Source: an uncultured SAR86 cluster bacterium | Lineage (GTDB): Bacteria > Pseudomonadota > Gammaproteobacteria > Magnimaribacterales > Magnimaribacteraceae | Reading direction: 5' to 3' | Assembly: GCA_902606175.1 (NCBI GenBank) | Contig: CACLEZ010000013.1 | Location: forward strand, 1-34,775 | Length of the DNA: 34,775 nucleotides | In this document: positions 27,594 through 34,775 of the stretch, one piece after another | How the letters are laid out: each line of letters opens with the position of its first letter | Numbering within the stretch: position 1 is the first letter of the stretch | The notes under the pieces: model-generated | Seen by the model: the letters and a program-made list of their open reading frames with translations, nothing else | The model's database searches: none | Told to the model about the DNA's origin: nothing | Made by a program: the position numbers and the translations under genes

Positions 27594-28271
27594 ATGAATC
27601 AAAATCTTAGTGAAGAAAAAAAGGATATAAAACCTGAAAGACCAGATTTGTCTTCAAATAGAAGAGCAAGAAAAACGGGTGGTGGAGGTTTTTTATTCTC
27701 CTCTTTGGTTCTTATATTGAATTCAATAGGTTTAATAATTTTGTTCTTATGGTTTTTTAATACCTCAGGGAATCAACAACAAGCTGGGCAAAATTTTGTT
27801 GAAAGAATTAGCGTCTTGGAAGAAAGACTCGCTCAAAAGGATCAACAAATAAAAATCTTATCTGAAGAAGTCGAGGCAGACTTGAAATTTGTCAATAAAG
27901 AAATAAGAAAATTATGGGATCTTAGCAATAAGAGAAATAGAAAAAATATCTCTGAAAATCTAAATTCAATTGAGAACTTGAATGAGAAAATTGAAAGCAT
28001 AGACAAAAAAGATGAAGTTTTATCTGCTCAACAAAGAGCTCTTACACTTGAGTTAGCCAGGATAAAAAATATTCAAGATAATATTAACAGTCAGCTAGAT
28101 AACTTTGATGAGAGTGCTCCTAATGAAACTGCATCCGATAAATTGGCAGATATTCAGGAAAGTATTGATTCTTTCAATGCATATCGCATTCAGGTAAATC
28201 AATCATTACTTAACCTAAGAGAGCAGCTTAATAATCTGGAGTTAGCCCTATCGCAAGCTGAAAACGAATAG
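27594..28271 (+). CDS. single-pass membrane protein with long coiled coil, unknown function
   Basis: I do not recognise a family. The 225 residues start with a charged cytosolic segment (about 1-30, with RRARK), then one membrane helix (about 33-56: FLFSSLVLILNSIGLIILFLWFF), then a long heptad-rich region (about 68-222) dominated by E, K, Q, N and L and typical of coiled coil. The topology suggests an inner-membrane protein with a periplasmic or cytosolic rod. There is a helix break near 170-178 (ESAPNETAS). It lies immediately upstream of tRNA-Leu, whose promoter begins just after its stop. The RBS is weak. Confidence 0.7.
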   Translation: MNQNLSEEKKDIKPERPDLSSNRRARKTGGGGFLFSSLVLILNSIGLIILFLWFFNTSGNQQQAGQNFVERISVLEERLAQKDQQIKILSEEVEADLKFVNKEIRKLWDLSNKRNRKNISENLNSIENLNEKIESIDKKDEVLSAQQRALTLELARIKNIQDNINSQLDNFDESAPNETASDKLADIQESIDSFNAYRIQVNQSLLNLREQLNNLELALSQAENE

Positions 28272-28272
28272 G

Positions 28273-28300
28273 TTACATTCTTCAATTGTATGCCTATAAT
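28273..28300 (+). promoter_or_regulatory. sigma-70 promoter of tRNA-Leu
   Basis: TTACAT (28273-28278), a 16-nt spacer and a consensus TATAAT (28295-28300), ten bases before the tRNA 5' end. It begins 1 bp after the stop codon of the preceding gene. Confidence 0.75.
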
Positions 28301-28310
28301 GATCGCTCTC

Positions 28311-28395
<85 letters not shown>

Positions 28396-28399
28396 ATAA

Positions 28400-29308
28400 T
28401 TAACTTACTTGTTGCAGTTTTCCGTAAGTTTTTAGCATTAAATCTCTCATCCATTTTGATGAGGACTCGTTGTCATTATTCTCGTGCCAATACAGATGCA
28501 AAACCAGTGGATCGATATCAAAAGGTAATTCTCTCCAAGCTAGATTTCTATCAACGGCAAATCCTTTTGTGGTTGTTATGGCCATATCTGACTGTTCAAC
28601 TATGTAAGGTGCCACTAGGAAATGCTGAGCTCTTAAATATATATCCCTAGTTAAACCCAACTTGTACAGAGTCATATCAACATGACCCATTCCAGTCTTT
28701 CTATTTGAAATATGGATATGTGAGAGGTCTAAATAATCTTCTATAGTTATTTTTTGTTTTTTTAGAATTGGATGATCTTCTCTAACGATCATCACATAAT
28801 CTTCTTGATATATTTTTTCATGTTTGAGGTGTTGATCACTTTGAAGTGGAGGGTCAATGCTAAAGTCTATTGCACCTGAAGCCAGTTCTCTAGGAGCATC
28901 TTTCCTTGCAGTGAGATATGTCTCAACTTTTACTTTAGGAGCTATCTCAGCAAGTTGTTTGATCAATAAAGGAAGAAGTCTATATTCTGATGTATCACCA
29001 ATTGAAATTTTAAAAGTCATTTCTGCAGTTGAGGGATCAAACTTTTCACTTACAGAAATTGTATTCTGTATAAGGGATAAAGCATTTCTTATGTCTCCAA
29101 TCAATTGATTTGCAACAGGAGTTGGAATCATTCCTCTTGATGTTCTTATGAACAACTCATCGTTAAAAAGGTCTCTTAACCTTGCCAATGCATTACTTAC
29201 AGCCGGTTGTGTTATCCCAAGAACTTGCCCAGACTTGGTCAAGTTTTTTTCTGTATAGATCACATCAAATGCTATGAATAAATTTAGGTCTGTATCTTTA
29301 ATTTTCAT
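28400..29308 (-). CDS. LysR-family transcriptional regulator
   Basis: A 302-residue LysR-type regulator: winged helix-turn-helix at about 5-65 (DLNLFIAFDVIYTEKNLT, then GITQPAVSNALARLRDLFNDELFIRT), followed by a periplasmic-binding-protein-like effector domain. The N-terminus resembles the NodD/SyrM-like branch by eye. It is divergent from the acyl-CoA dehydrogenase at 29458, 149 bp away, which by the usual LysR arrangement is its likely target. The effector is probably an acyl-CoA, fatty acid or related metabolite, but this is inference. Its 3' end lies 4 bp from the tRNA-Leu 3' end (convergent). Confidence 0.92.
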   Translation of the reverse strand: MKIKDTDLNLFIAFDVIYTEKNLTKSGQVLGITQPAVSNALARLRDLFNDELFIRTSRGMIPTPVANQLIGDIRNALSLIQNTISVSEKFDPSTAEMTFKISIGDTSEYRLLPLLIKQLAEIAPKVKVETYLTARKDAPRELASGAIDFSIDPPLQSDQHLKHEKIYQEDYVMIVREDHPILKKQKITIEDYLDLSHIHISNRKTGMGHVDMTLYKLGLTRDIYLRAQHFLVAPYIVEQSDMAITTTKGFAVDRNLAWRELPFDIDPLVLHLYWHENNDNESSSKWMRDLMLKTYGKLQQVS

Positions 29309-29351
29309 ATTGGATTGAATTTTTTTGCAGAATTAACTGAGACTTATAGAC

Positions 29352-29417
29352 TAACTAGTTATATATCTCTATGATTTACAAAATTGATAATAAAACGTTA
29401 TAACTAAGATTTATAAT
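29352..29417. promoter_or_regulatory. candidate LysR operator and promoter of the divergent dehydrogenase
   Basis: The 149-bp spacer holds a 10-bp palindrome TAACTAGTTA (29352-29361) and a symmetric element TTATAA-N7-TTATAA (29398-29416) that fits the T-N11-A layout of LysR sites. A TATAAT (29412-29417) overlapping the second could be the -10 of the dehydrogenase gene; there is no good -35 at normal spacing, as is common for activated promoters. Confidence 0.4.
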
Positions 29418-29457
29418 ATACCAAAACAGTATTTATATAAATGATAAGGGGAAAAAA

Positions 29458-30705
29458 ATGAGTTTTGAATTTTCTGATAGATCCAAAGATTTGCAATTGC
29501 GTATCTCTAAATTTTTAGATGATCATGTTTATCCGGCGGAAGCTATATATGCGCAACAAATGGAAGAATTTACACAGCAAGGGGATAGATGGCAAATTCC
29601 ACAAATAATTGAAGATAAAAAAGAAATAGCAAAATCTGAAGGTCTTTGGAATTTATTTCTTCCCGAGAATCCTATGGGTGAAAGCATGAGTAACTTGGAT
29701 TATGCGCCTTTAGCTGAAATTATGGGAAGATCAGGTTTAGCTTCGGAAATATTTAATTGTTCAGCTCCAGATACTGGAAATATGGAAGTTTTGGCAAGAT
29801 ATGCAAATGAAGAGCAACAAGAAAGATGGTTAAAACCATTATTAAATGGAGAGATTAGATCTGCCTTTGCAATGACCGAACCTGCGGTCGCTTCTTCTGA
29901 TGCTACAAATATTTGTTCATCTGCTGTGTTAGACGGAGATGAGTATGTGATTAATGGAGAGAAATGGTGGACTTCCGGAGCAGGCGATCCACGATGTAAA
30001 GTTCTCATTTTTATGTGCATGACAAACCCTGACAATCCCAAACATCAAAGACAATCACAGATTATTGTTCCAATGGATACTCCTGGAATTAAAATTGAAC
30101 AAATGATGCATGTATTTGGCTATGACGACGCACCTCATGGACACGGTCGTGTTTCGTTTAAAGACGTAAGAGTACCAAAAGAGAATTTACTTCTCGGTGA
30201 AGGGAGAGGTTTTGAAATATCTCAAGGAAGATTAGGACCTGGAAGAATCCACCACTGCATGAGAACCATCGGAGTGATGGAAAGGGCGCTTGAATTCATG
30301 ATCAAACGATCTGAAGAAAGAGTTGCATTTGGAAAGAAAATTTCGACCTTAGGCGCTAACTATGACTATATAGCTGAAAGTAGAATAGATATCGAAACGT
30401 CAAGATTACTAACTTTAAATGCTTCGCATATGATGGATACAGTTGGAAATAAGGTAGCTAGAAGTGAAATAGCTCAAATAAAGGTACATGTACCTATTGT
30501 AGCTTGTAGATTAATTGATAGAGCAATACAAATGCACGGTGGCGGAGGAGTCAGTCAAGACTTTCCATTAGCAAGCATGTACGCTCACATGAGAACACTT
30601 AGATTAGCTGATGGACCTGATGAAGTTCATAGAAGAGTAATTGCAAGGGAAGAACTTTCTAAATATGCCGACCAATCTGAAGAGACCATTGTCACAAGAG
30701 ATTAG
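29458..30705 (+). CDS. acyl-CoA dehydrogenase (ACAD10/11-like branch)
   Basis: This 415-residue FAD-dependent acyl-CoA dehydrogenase has the middle-domain motif [16 protein letters not shown], then [36 protein letters not shown] and a C-terminal [33 protein letters not shown]. The ADGPDEVH ending and the SSDATN motif are typical of the branch that includes eukaryotic ACAD10/11, which handles long or 4-hydroxy acyl-CoAs; the substrate here is not known. A strong AAGGGG precedes the ATG. Control by the divergent LysR regulator is likely. The gene ends before a two-way terminator. Confidence 0.93.
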   Translation: MSFEFSDRSKDLQLRISKFLDDHVYPAEAIYAQQMEEFTQQGDRWQIPQIIEDKKEIAKSEGLWNLFLPENPMGESMSNLDYAPLAEIMGRSGLASEIFNCSAPDTGNMEVLARYANEEQQERWLKPLLNGEIRSAFAMTEPAVASSDATNICSSAVLDGDEYVINGEKWWTSGAGDPRCKVLIFMCMTNPDNPKHQRQSQIIVPMDTPGIKIEQMMHVFGYDDAPHGHGRVSFKDVRVPKENLLLGEGRGFEISQGRLGPGRIHHCMRTIGVMERALEFMIKRSEERVAFGKKISTLGANYDYIAESRIDIETSRLLTLNASHMMDTVGNKVARSEIAQIKVHVPIVACRLIDRAIQMHGGGGVSQDFPLASMYAHMRTLRLADGPDEVHRRVIAREELSKYADQSEETIVTRD

Positions 30706-30725
30706 AGCTTCATCTCAATAATTAA

Positions 30726-30749
30726 TAAAAGGTCCTTTAGGACCTTTTA
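30726..30749. terminator. bidirectional intrinsic terminator
   Basis: A 10-bp stem TAAAAGGTCC / GGACCTTTTA with a TTTA loop between the convergent dehydrogenase and esterase genes. The esterase TAA stop is the last three bases of the second arm. Confidence 0.92.
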
Positions 30750-31751
30750 TTTTGTAAGCTCTTTAAACTCCTTACATATCTCATCAATTGATTTTTTTAT
30801 ACCTGGAATTTGTAGCATATTAAAGAAACCATGAATATAAGACGGATATTCTTTATAAACAACAGTAACATTGTCTTGTTTCAACTTTTCTGAATATTGT
30901 AGTCCTTCATCTCTTAATGGATCAAAACCGGCAGTGATAATCAAAGCCGGGGGGAGGCCGTCAAACTTCTCTTCCAGCAAAGGCGAAACTCGTGGATCAT
31001 TTTTTAGCTCATCCGAATCCAGATAATGATTAACAAACCACTTCATCAACTCCTCAGTAAGCACAAATCCTTCATTACAATCTTTTACCATTGAATTAGT
31101 TACTAATCTAAGATCTGTTGCTGGATAGATAAGAAGTTGAGCCTTCGGTGAAGGTTTTTCTTTTTTCTTTCTCTCTATACATATTGAAGTAGCTAGGTTT
31201 CCACCGGCACTGTCTCCACCAACTGAAATCATCTCAGAATCAATCTCTAAGAGCTCTGCATGATTTGTTATCCATTCATAGGCATCAAAACAATCATTAA
31301 AAGGAATTGGAAATTTATATTCTGGTGAGAGTCTATAATTTACTGAAAATATTTTTATATTTAATTTTTTGCAGATATATCTGCAGACATTGTCATGAGT
31401 ATCAGTATCACCAATTACCCAACCGCCTCCATGAAAGTAAACTAATGAAGAACCAGATTTGTTAATTTTTTCAGAAGAATATTCCCTTACCTCTATAGTA
31501 TCTCCGTCAACTGGCACTTTGTGGCTTGAAGTAATTATCTCTTCAAGGCCAATGCTTGAACTATTCTGAGATATATAATTCGCTCGTAAATCTGCAGGAG
31601 AGATATCTTTGTATTGGATTCCTAACTTTTCGTTTTGCTCACAAATAAGTTGAAAAGCAGGAAGTAATTTTCTTTCTCCTAGTATGATTTGTTTTTTGCC
31701 CGATAACCATAGAAGGATAAAATTGGGCAACTTCAGTATTAAGCTGATCAT
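30747..31751 (-). CDS. alpha/beta hydrolase, hormone-sensitive-lipase-type esterase
   Basis: A 334-residue esterase or lipase of the HSL (family IV) group. The oxyanion motif is VYFHGGGWVIGD, the nucleophile elbow GGDSAGGN (Ser), the acid is in AGFDPLRDEG and the His in YIHGFFNM, so the catalytic triad is complete. The N-terminal cap is about 90 residues. No clear signal peptide is seen; the first hydrophobic stretch is short. The ATG lies only 8 bp after the terminator of the upstream gene, leaving no room for a normal promoter and RBS, so a later start or initiation from read-through should be considered. Confidence 0.9.
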   Translation of the reverse strand: MISLILKLPNFILLWLSGKKQIILGERKLLPAFQLICEQNEKLGIQYKDISPADLRANYISQNSSSIGLEEIITSSHKVPVDGDTIEVREYSSEKINKSGSSLVYFHGGGWVIGDTDTHDNVCRYICKKLNIKIFSVNYRLSPEYKFPIPFNDCFDAYEWITNHAELLEIDSEMISVGGDSAGGNLATSICIERKKKEKPSPKAQLLIYPATDLRLVTNSMVKDCNEGFVLTEELMKWFVNHYLDSDELKNDPRVSPLLEEKFDGLPPALIITAGFDPLRDEGLQYSEKLKQDNVTVVYKEYPSYIHGFFNMLQIPGIKKSIDEICKEFKELTK

Positions 31752-31759
31752 AATTCACA

Positions 31760-31783
31760 AAAAGGCTCCCTTGAGAGCCTTTT
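31760..31783 (-). terminator. intrinsic terminator between the secreted-protein and esterase genes
   Basis: Stem AAAAGGCTC / GAGCCTTTT (9 bp) with a 6-nt loop. On the minus strand the T-run continues (TTTTTG). It lies 6 bp after the stop of the gene at 31790 and just before the esterase ATG. Confidence 0.85.
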
Positions 31784-31789
31784 AGATGT

Positions 31790-32173
31790 TTAATTGGAAG
31801 CTTCTCTGACTTGCCTTGAATCAACCAAAGTATGAGATGAGCAATTAGTCATTTTCTCAAACTCTCCGTGGATCTCTGCTCCTTTTCCTTCAGCAAAATA
31901 TTCCTGAAAACCAGAACCCATGGTCGCATAACTGCTCCATGATCCTGCCCAAACGAAATCTACATTTCCTAGATTACTTGTAAAACTTGGTGTCATAACA
32001 TATGCCGAGTATGATTGATCATCAAGTTCATCAACAACTTTATTCCATTTGATAACCCAGTTATTCAAGTCTTCCATATTGTAGCCATCTGCAAACTTAC
32101 AGCTCCAGAATTCAACAGGTGCTGAAAATAGAGTCAAAGGAAGAAAGCCGATTATAAATATAATTTTTTTCAT
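31790..32173 (-). CDS. small secreted protein, unknown function
   Basis: The 127 residues start with a signal peptide (MKKIIFIIGFLPLTLFSA). The mature part has two cysteines, in FWSCKFADG and MTNCSSH, and is rich in aromatic residues and Ser. The pattern S..xM...F (SYATMGSGF) followed 22 residues later by a Cys also appears in the protein at 34003-34407 (SIEAMEKAF), suggesting the two are distant relatives. I do not recognise the family. A good AGGAG lies before the ATG, and its own terminator follows. Confidence 0.7.
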   Translation of the reverse strand: MKKIIFIIGFLPLTLFSAPVEFWSCKFADGYNMEDLNNWVIKWNKVVDELDDQSYSAYVMTPSFTSNLGNVDFVWAGSWSSYATMGSGFQEYFAEGKGAEIHGEFEKMTNCSSHTLVDSRQVREASN

Positions 32174-32230
32174 TTTTTTCTCCTAAAGAATATACCTTAA
32201 AGTTTTATCTCTTAAGAATAAAGAATTAAT

Positions 32231-32254
32231 AAGGAGAATTTATAGATGATATGA
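32231..32254 (+). promoter_or_regulatory. Shine-Dalgarno with a two-codon mini-ORF before lpdA
   Basis: AAGGAG (32231-32236) is followed 9 nt later by ATG ATA TGA (32246-32254), 16 nt before the lpdA ATG, which itself has no nearby Shine-Dalgarno. TATGAT (32250-32255) in the same place could instead be a -10 giving an almost leaderless lpdA mRNA. The two readings exclude each other on one transcript. Confidence 0.35.
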
Positions 32255-32270
32255 TTATAACCTTTTTAGT

Positions 32271-33671
32271 ATGTATGACATTTTAATAATTGGAAGCGGA
32301 CCTGCAGGATATGTTGCTGCAATACGAGCTGCACAACTTGGAAAGAAAGTAGGGTGTATTGAGCAATTGTCTATTGGTGGAACTTGTTTAAATATTGGCT
32401 GTATTCCATCAAAATCGTTACTCGATTCTTCATATAAGCATTATCAATTAGAAGACGAGTATTCAAAACATGGCATAGAAATAAAGGATGTAAATATTGA
32501 TTTGAAAAGGATGATGTCCAGGAAAGATGAAGTAGTAGGACAGCTTACTAATGGAGTGAGTGCATTATTTAAGTCTAATAAAATTGATCTGATTGAAGGT
32601 AAAGCAAAAATTATTTCTGATTCATCAATTGAAGTGTTTAAAGATAGAAAAAGTCAGACTTTCGAAACTAAGAATATCATTATTGCTACTGGTTCTCGCC
32701 CTGCAGAATTAAATAGCGTTAACTTCACAAGTACTATCGTCGACAGTGAGGGTGCTTTGAAGTTTGAAAGAGTACCCAAACAATTAATAGTCATTGGAGC
32801 AGGAATAATCGGGCTGGAATTAGGAAGTGTTTGGGCAAGATTAGGTTCTAAAGTAACAATTTTGGAAGCTCAACAAGAGTTCTTGCCAATGTTGGATGCA
32901 AGGATGTCTAGACAAATTCTTAGAGAATTTAATAGACAAGGGCTAGATATAAGATTTGGGTCTAACATTTTAGATATTTCAGATACAACGACTGGTGTGG
33001 AAGTTAAGTTCCAAGAAAATGGAGAAGATATTAATCTGAAGGCTGAAAAAATGATTATCGCAATTGGAAGAAAGCCTAATACTCAAGATTTATTCAATAA
33101 TGATTTAGTTTCCATAGATGATAAAGGCTTTATCGAAGTCGATGAATATTGCCAGACTAAGACTAAGAGCATATGGGCAATTGGAGATGCCGTGAGAGGA
33201 CCAATGCTAGCTCATAAAGCTTCAGAAGAAGGAATTATGGTTTCGGAAAGAATAGCCGGAGAGAATTTCCAAATAAATTACGCACATATTCCTAATGTAA
33301 TATATACCCATCCTGAGGTTGCTTGGGTAGGTAAAAATGAAAAAGAACTTAAGAGTCTAGAGGTAGATTACAAATCTGGATCTTTCCCTTTTGCCGCAAG
33401 CGGAAGAGCGCTTGCATCTGGTGAGTCAACTGGCTCTGTTACCATCCATGCTGATAACAAAACAGATCAAATTTTAGGGATTCAGGTTTTTGGTCCTTCA
33501 GCATCTGAAATCATGCATCAAGGCTTGATTGCAATGGACAACAAAATAACTTCAGAAAAATTCAGTTCAACTATATTCAGTCACCCCACCGTTTCAGAGG
33601 CCCTTCACGAGGCGACACTTGCGATGAATCAAAAGGCTATTCATATTCAAAATAGAAAAAAGAAAAAGTAA
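32271..33671 (+). CDS. lpdA: dihydrolipoyl dehydrogenase
   Basis: LpdA (E3) reoxidises dihydrolipoyl groups of 2-oxoacid dehydrogenase complexes and the glycine cleavage system, passing electrons to NAD. The 466 residues show FAD-binding IIGSGPAGYVAA (6-17), the redox disulfide GGTCLNIGCIPSK (Cys near 39 and 44), NAD-binding VIGAGIIGLELG, FAD-site AIGDAVRGPMLAHKA, and the C-terminal HPTVSEALHEA with the catalytic His-Glu pair. No E1 or E2 gene is adjacent, so it may serve several complexes. Its 3' end is 3 bp from the convergent ppnP. Confidence 0.95.
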   Translation: MYDILIIGSGPAGYVAAIRAAQLGKKVGCIEQLSIGGTCLNIGCIPSKSLLDSSYKHYQLEDEYSKHGIEIKDVNIDLKRMMSRKDEVVGQLTNGVSALFKSNKIDLIEGKAKIISDSSIEVFKDRKSQTFETKNIIIATGSRPAELNSVNFTSTIVDSEGALKFERVPKQLIVIGAGIIGLELGSVWARLGSKVTILEAQQEFLPMLDARMSRQILREFNRQGLDIRFGSNILDISDTTTGVEVKFQENGEDINLKAEKMIIAIGRKPNTQDLFNNDLVSIDDKGFIEVDEYCQTKTKSIWAIGDAVRGPMLAHKASEEGIMVSERIAGENFQINYAHIPNVIYTHPEVAWVGKNEKELKSLEVDYKSGSFPFAASGRALASGESTGSVTIHADNKTDQILGIQVFGPSASEIMHQGLIAMDNKITSEKFSSTIFSHPTVSEALHEATLAMNQKAIHIQNRKKKK

Positions 33672-33674
33672 CCC

Positions 33675-33992
33675 TTAGTCCTCTAAATAGGAGCAACAGT
33701 AATCAAATATAGTTTGTACTTTTAGTTTAAAAGAAGAGTCTTTTGGCACCTCAAAAGACATACCGGTTTTCAATTCTTTCCAACTTTCTTCTCCGGATAT
33801 CAATACTTCAATTTCGCCAGAGGTAATTTCCACTAATTCTTTCTGACTAGTATTAAATTCATATTCTCCGGGAAGCATAATTCCAAGGGTCTTTTTACTT
33901 CCATCATCAAAAAATACATTTCTACTTGTTACCTTTCCATCGAAATAAAAGTTAGCCTTTGTTTCTATACTTACATTTTTGATTACTGTCAT
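33675..33992 (-). CDS. ppnP: pyrimidine/purine nucleoside phosphorylase (PpnP, DUF1255)
   Basis: A 105-residue single-domain cupin matching the YaiE/PpnP family, which phosphorolyses a broad range of nucleosides to base and ribose-1-phosphate. Conserved family segments are NFYFDGKVTSRNV, GIMLPGEYEFNT, EITSGEIEVLISG and FEVPKDSSFKLKV. It is slightly longer than the usual 94 or so residues because of about ten extra N-terminal ones. The upstream secreted-protein gene ends 10 bp before its start, so it may share that transcript. Confidence 0.85.
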   Translation of the reverse strand: MTVIKNVSIETKANFYFDGKVTSRNVFFDDGSKKTLGIMLPGEYEFNTSQKELVEITSGEIEVLISGEESWKELKTGMSFEVPKDSSFKLKVQTIFDYCCSYLED

Positions 33993-34002
33993 ATGCTCGA
34001 AT

Positions 34003-34407
34003 TTATCTAGCTACCAAGTTCACAACAGCAAATTCTTCAACCGTAGTTCCGCACTTCTTAGCAACTTGGTCATAAAGATCCGACCATGTCTTATCATTTG
34101 CTTGCCAATCAAATGCTTTTTCCATAGCCTCAATTGAGTCATGAAGGTCAACTGCTCCTATGGTGCCATCTGACCAAACTCCAGGAGAAGAAGAGTAGGA
34201 GATAGGACTATTAACTTTTTCATAAGCGATTGTCTTTTTTATAATCTCAATCGATTCATCAACTTTTCCTGAGGGACATTCTCCTTTATAAATAACGATG
34301 ACTTGACCAGGTTTCGCAACGGGCATTAACATTTCACTTGATGCATGATGCATTGCAAAAATATTAATTGAACTCATTAACAAAAAGGTTCCTAAAATAT
34401 ATCTCAT
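34003..34407 (-). CDS. small secreted protein, likely distant relative of the one at 31790
   Basis: The 134 residues have a signal peptide (MRYILGTFLLMSSINIFA), a His/Met-containing N-terminus (MHHASSEMLM), one Cys in GECPSG and one in AKKCGTT. DLHDSIEAMEKAFDWQ followed by the second Cys resembles the C-terminal half of the 31790-32173 product (S-x3-M-x3-F, then Cys after a similar distance). The alternating strand and helix character hints at a small alpha/beta fold. Function unknown. Good AGGAG before the ATG. Confidence 0.65.
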   Translation of the reverse strand: MRYILGTFLLMSSINIFAMHHASSEMLMPVAKPGQVIVIYKGECPSGKVDESIEIIKKTIAYEKVNSPISYSSSPGVWSDGTIGAVDLHDSIEAMEKAFDWQANDKTWSDLYDQVAKKCGTTVEEFAVVNLVAR

Positions 34408-34469
34408 ATAAACTCCTAAAATAATTTAACTAATAATAGCACTAAGAATTGAGTGTTTAGGGATAATTC

Positions 34470-34679
34470 TCATTTATCCTTTTTACAACTTACCCATTTC
34501 TTTCTGAGCTTATTTCCATAATTCGGAAAAGTTCTATCACACTTTTTCTTTATTATCTCCTCAACTTTACTCAATCTAGAATCATCAGTATTTATAGTAT
34601 TCTTGTATTGATCTTCGAAAGAAAAAGAATACAGACCATAAGAAGACAGAAAGCACAGTAAAAACATCAATTTTTTCAT
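34470..34679 (-). CDS. small exported protein, unknown function
   Basis: A 69-residue ORF with a signal peptide (MKKLMFLLCFLSSYGLYS) and a short, basic mature part holding two cysteines in KKKCDRTFPNYG and WVSCKKD, spaced about 17 residues apart, which could form a disulfide. It starts 9 bp after the stop of the partial gene at the window end, with AGGATATTTGT just before the ATG, so co-transcription is likely. I do not recognise the family. Confidence 0.55.
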   Translation of the reverse strand: MKKLMFLLCFLSSYGLYSFSFEDQYKNTINTDDSRLSKVEEIIKKKCDRTFPNYGNKLRKKWVSCKKDK

Positions 34680-34688
34680 ACAAATATC

Positions 34689-34775
34689 CTAATTTCGTTG
34701 ATTCTCCTTGAGGTTATTGAAAACTGAATCAACTTCTTCTTCTTCGAGGTTTTCACCAAATTCATCAATCAGCTG
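34689..34775 (-). CDS. C-terminal end of an unidentified gene (5' part outside window)
   Basis: On the minus strand the frame is open from the window edge for 28 residues and ends in TAG at 34689. It begins QLIDEFGENLEEEEVD, continues SVFNNLK and ends ENQRN. The acidic, helical tail is not enough to name the protein. No ATG in this fragment suggests a start here; it reads as the tail of a longer product. Confidence 0.5.
   Translation of the reverse strand, partial: QLIDEFGENLEEEEVDSVFNNLKENQRN

Noticed and set aside
34461-34479. Inverted repeat GGATAA / TTATCC followed by TTTTT on the plus strand.
   Set aside because: Only a 6-bp weak stem, and no plus-strand gene ends here; the T-run is just part of the minus-strand coding end.

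Overview
This window is a compact, AT-rich (roughly one third G+C by eye, not computed) bacterial chromosome segment with short spacers and many 1-8 bp gene overlaps. The smc-zipA-ligA order, ZipA itself, bifunctional MnmC and a full ccmABCDEFGHI set point to a gammaproteobacterium. The small genome style, the AT richness and the run of acyl-CoA dehydrogenases suggest a marine, SAR86-like organism; that assignment is inference. I see no insertion sequence, phage or CRISPR array.

Layout. 1-1174: end of panB, then panC (pantothenate synthesis). 1180-5613: a plus-strand run with an APH-type kinase, a Cys-rich secreted TonB-C-like protein, a sulfotransferase, a short APS-kinase-like protein, a small nucleotidyltransferase and a D-2-hydroxyacid dehydrogenase, closed by a two-way terminator. 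5652-8774, minus: tRNA-Arg(CCT), an acyl-CoA carboxylase carboxyltransferase starting 8 nt after the tRNA, and an aldehyde dehydrogenase. 8803-10244: metY behind a SAM-II-type riboswitch with a terminator and a visible antiterminator. 10263-10736, minus: hisI. 10842-16930: nine-gene System I cytochrome c maturation operon, including a 50-residue ccmD. 17041-23337: smc, zipA, ligA, a transglycosylase lipoprotein and a DUF4136-like lipoprotein. 23330-27485, minus: mnmC and a pair of acyl-CoA dehydrogenases. 27594-28395: coiled-coil membrane protein and tRNA-Leu(TAG). 28400-30705: LysR regulator divergent from a third acyl-CoA dehydrogenase. 30747-34775: esterase, small secreted proteins, lpdA, ppnP and the end of an unidentified gene.

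How the genes fit together. The catabolic genes (three acyl-CoA dehydrogenases, carboxyltransferase, aldehyde dehydrogenase, esterase, lipoamide dehydrogenase) fit an aerobic heterotroph using lipids and branched compounds. The ccm operon supplies c-type cytochromes for respiration.

The most notable observations are: (1) an intact SMC protein of 822 residues with both ATPase head halves but no recognisable hinge; (2) a SAM-II-like aptamer whose conserved 3' end can form a 10-bp antiterminator with the first arm of the metY leader terminator; (3) a small gene set that looks like sulfate activation or nucleotidyl transfer coupled to a sulfotransferase; (4) an mnmC gene whose TTG start lies in the loop of the upstream operon's terminator.
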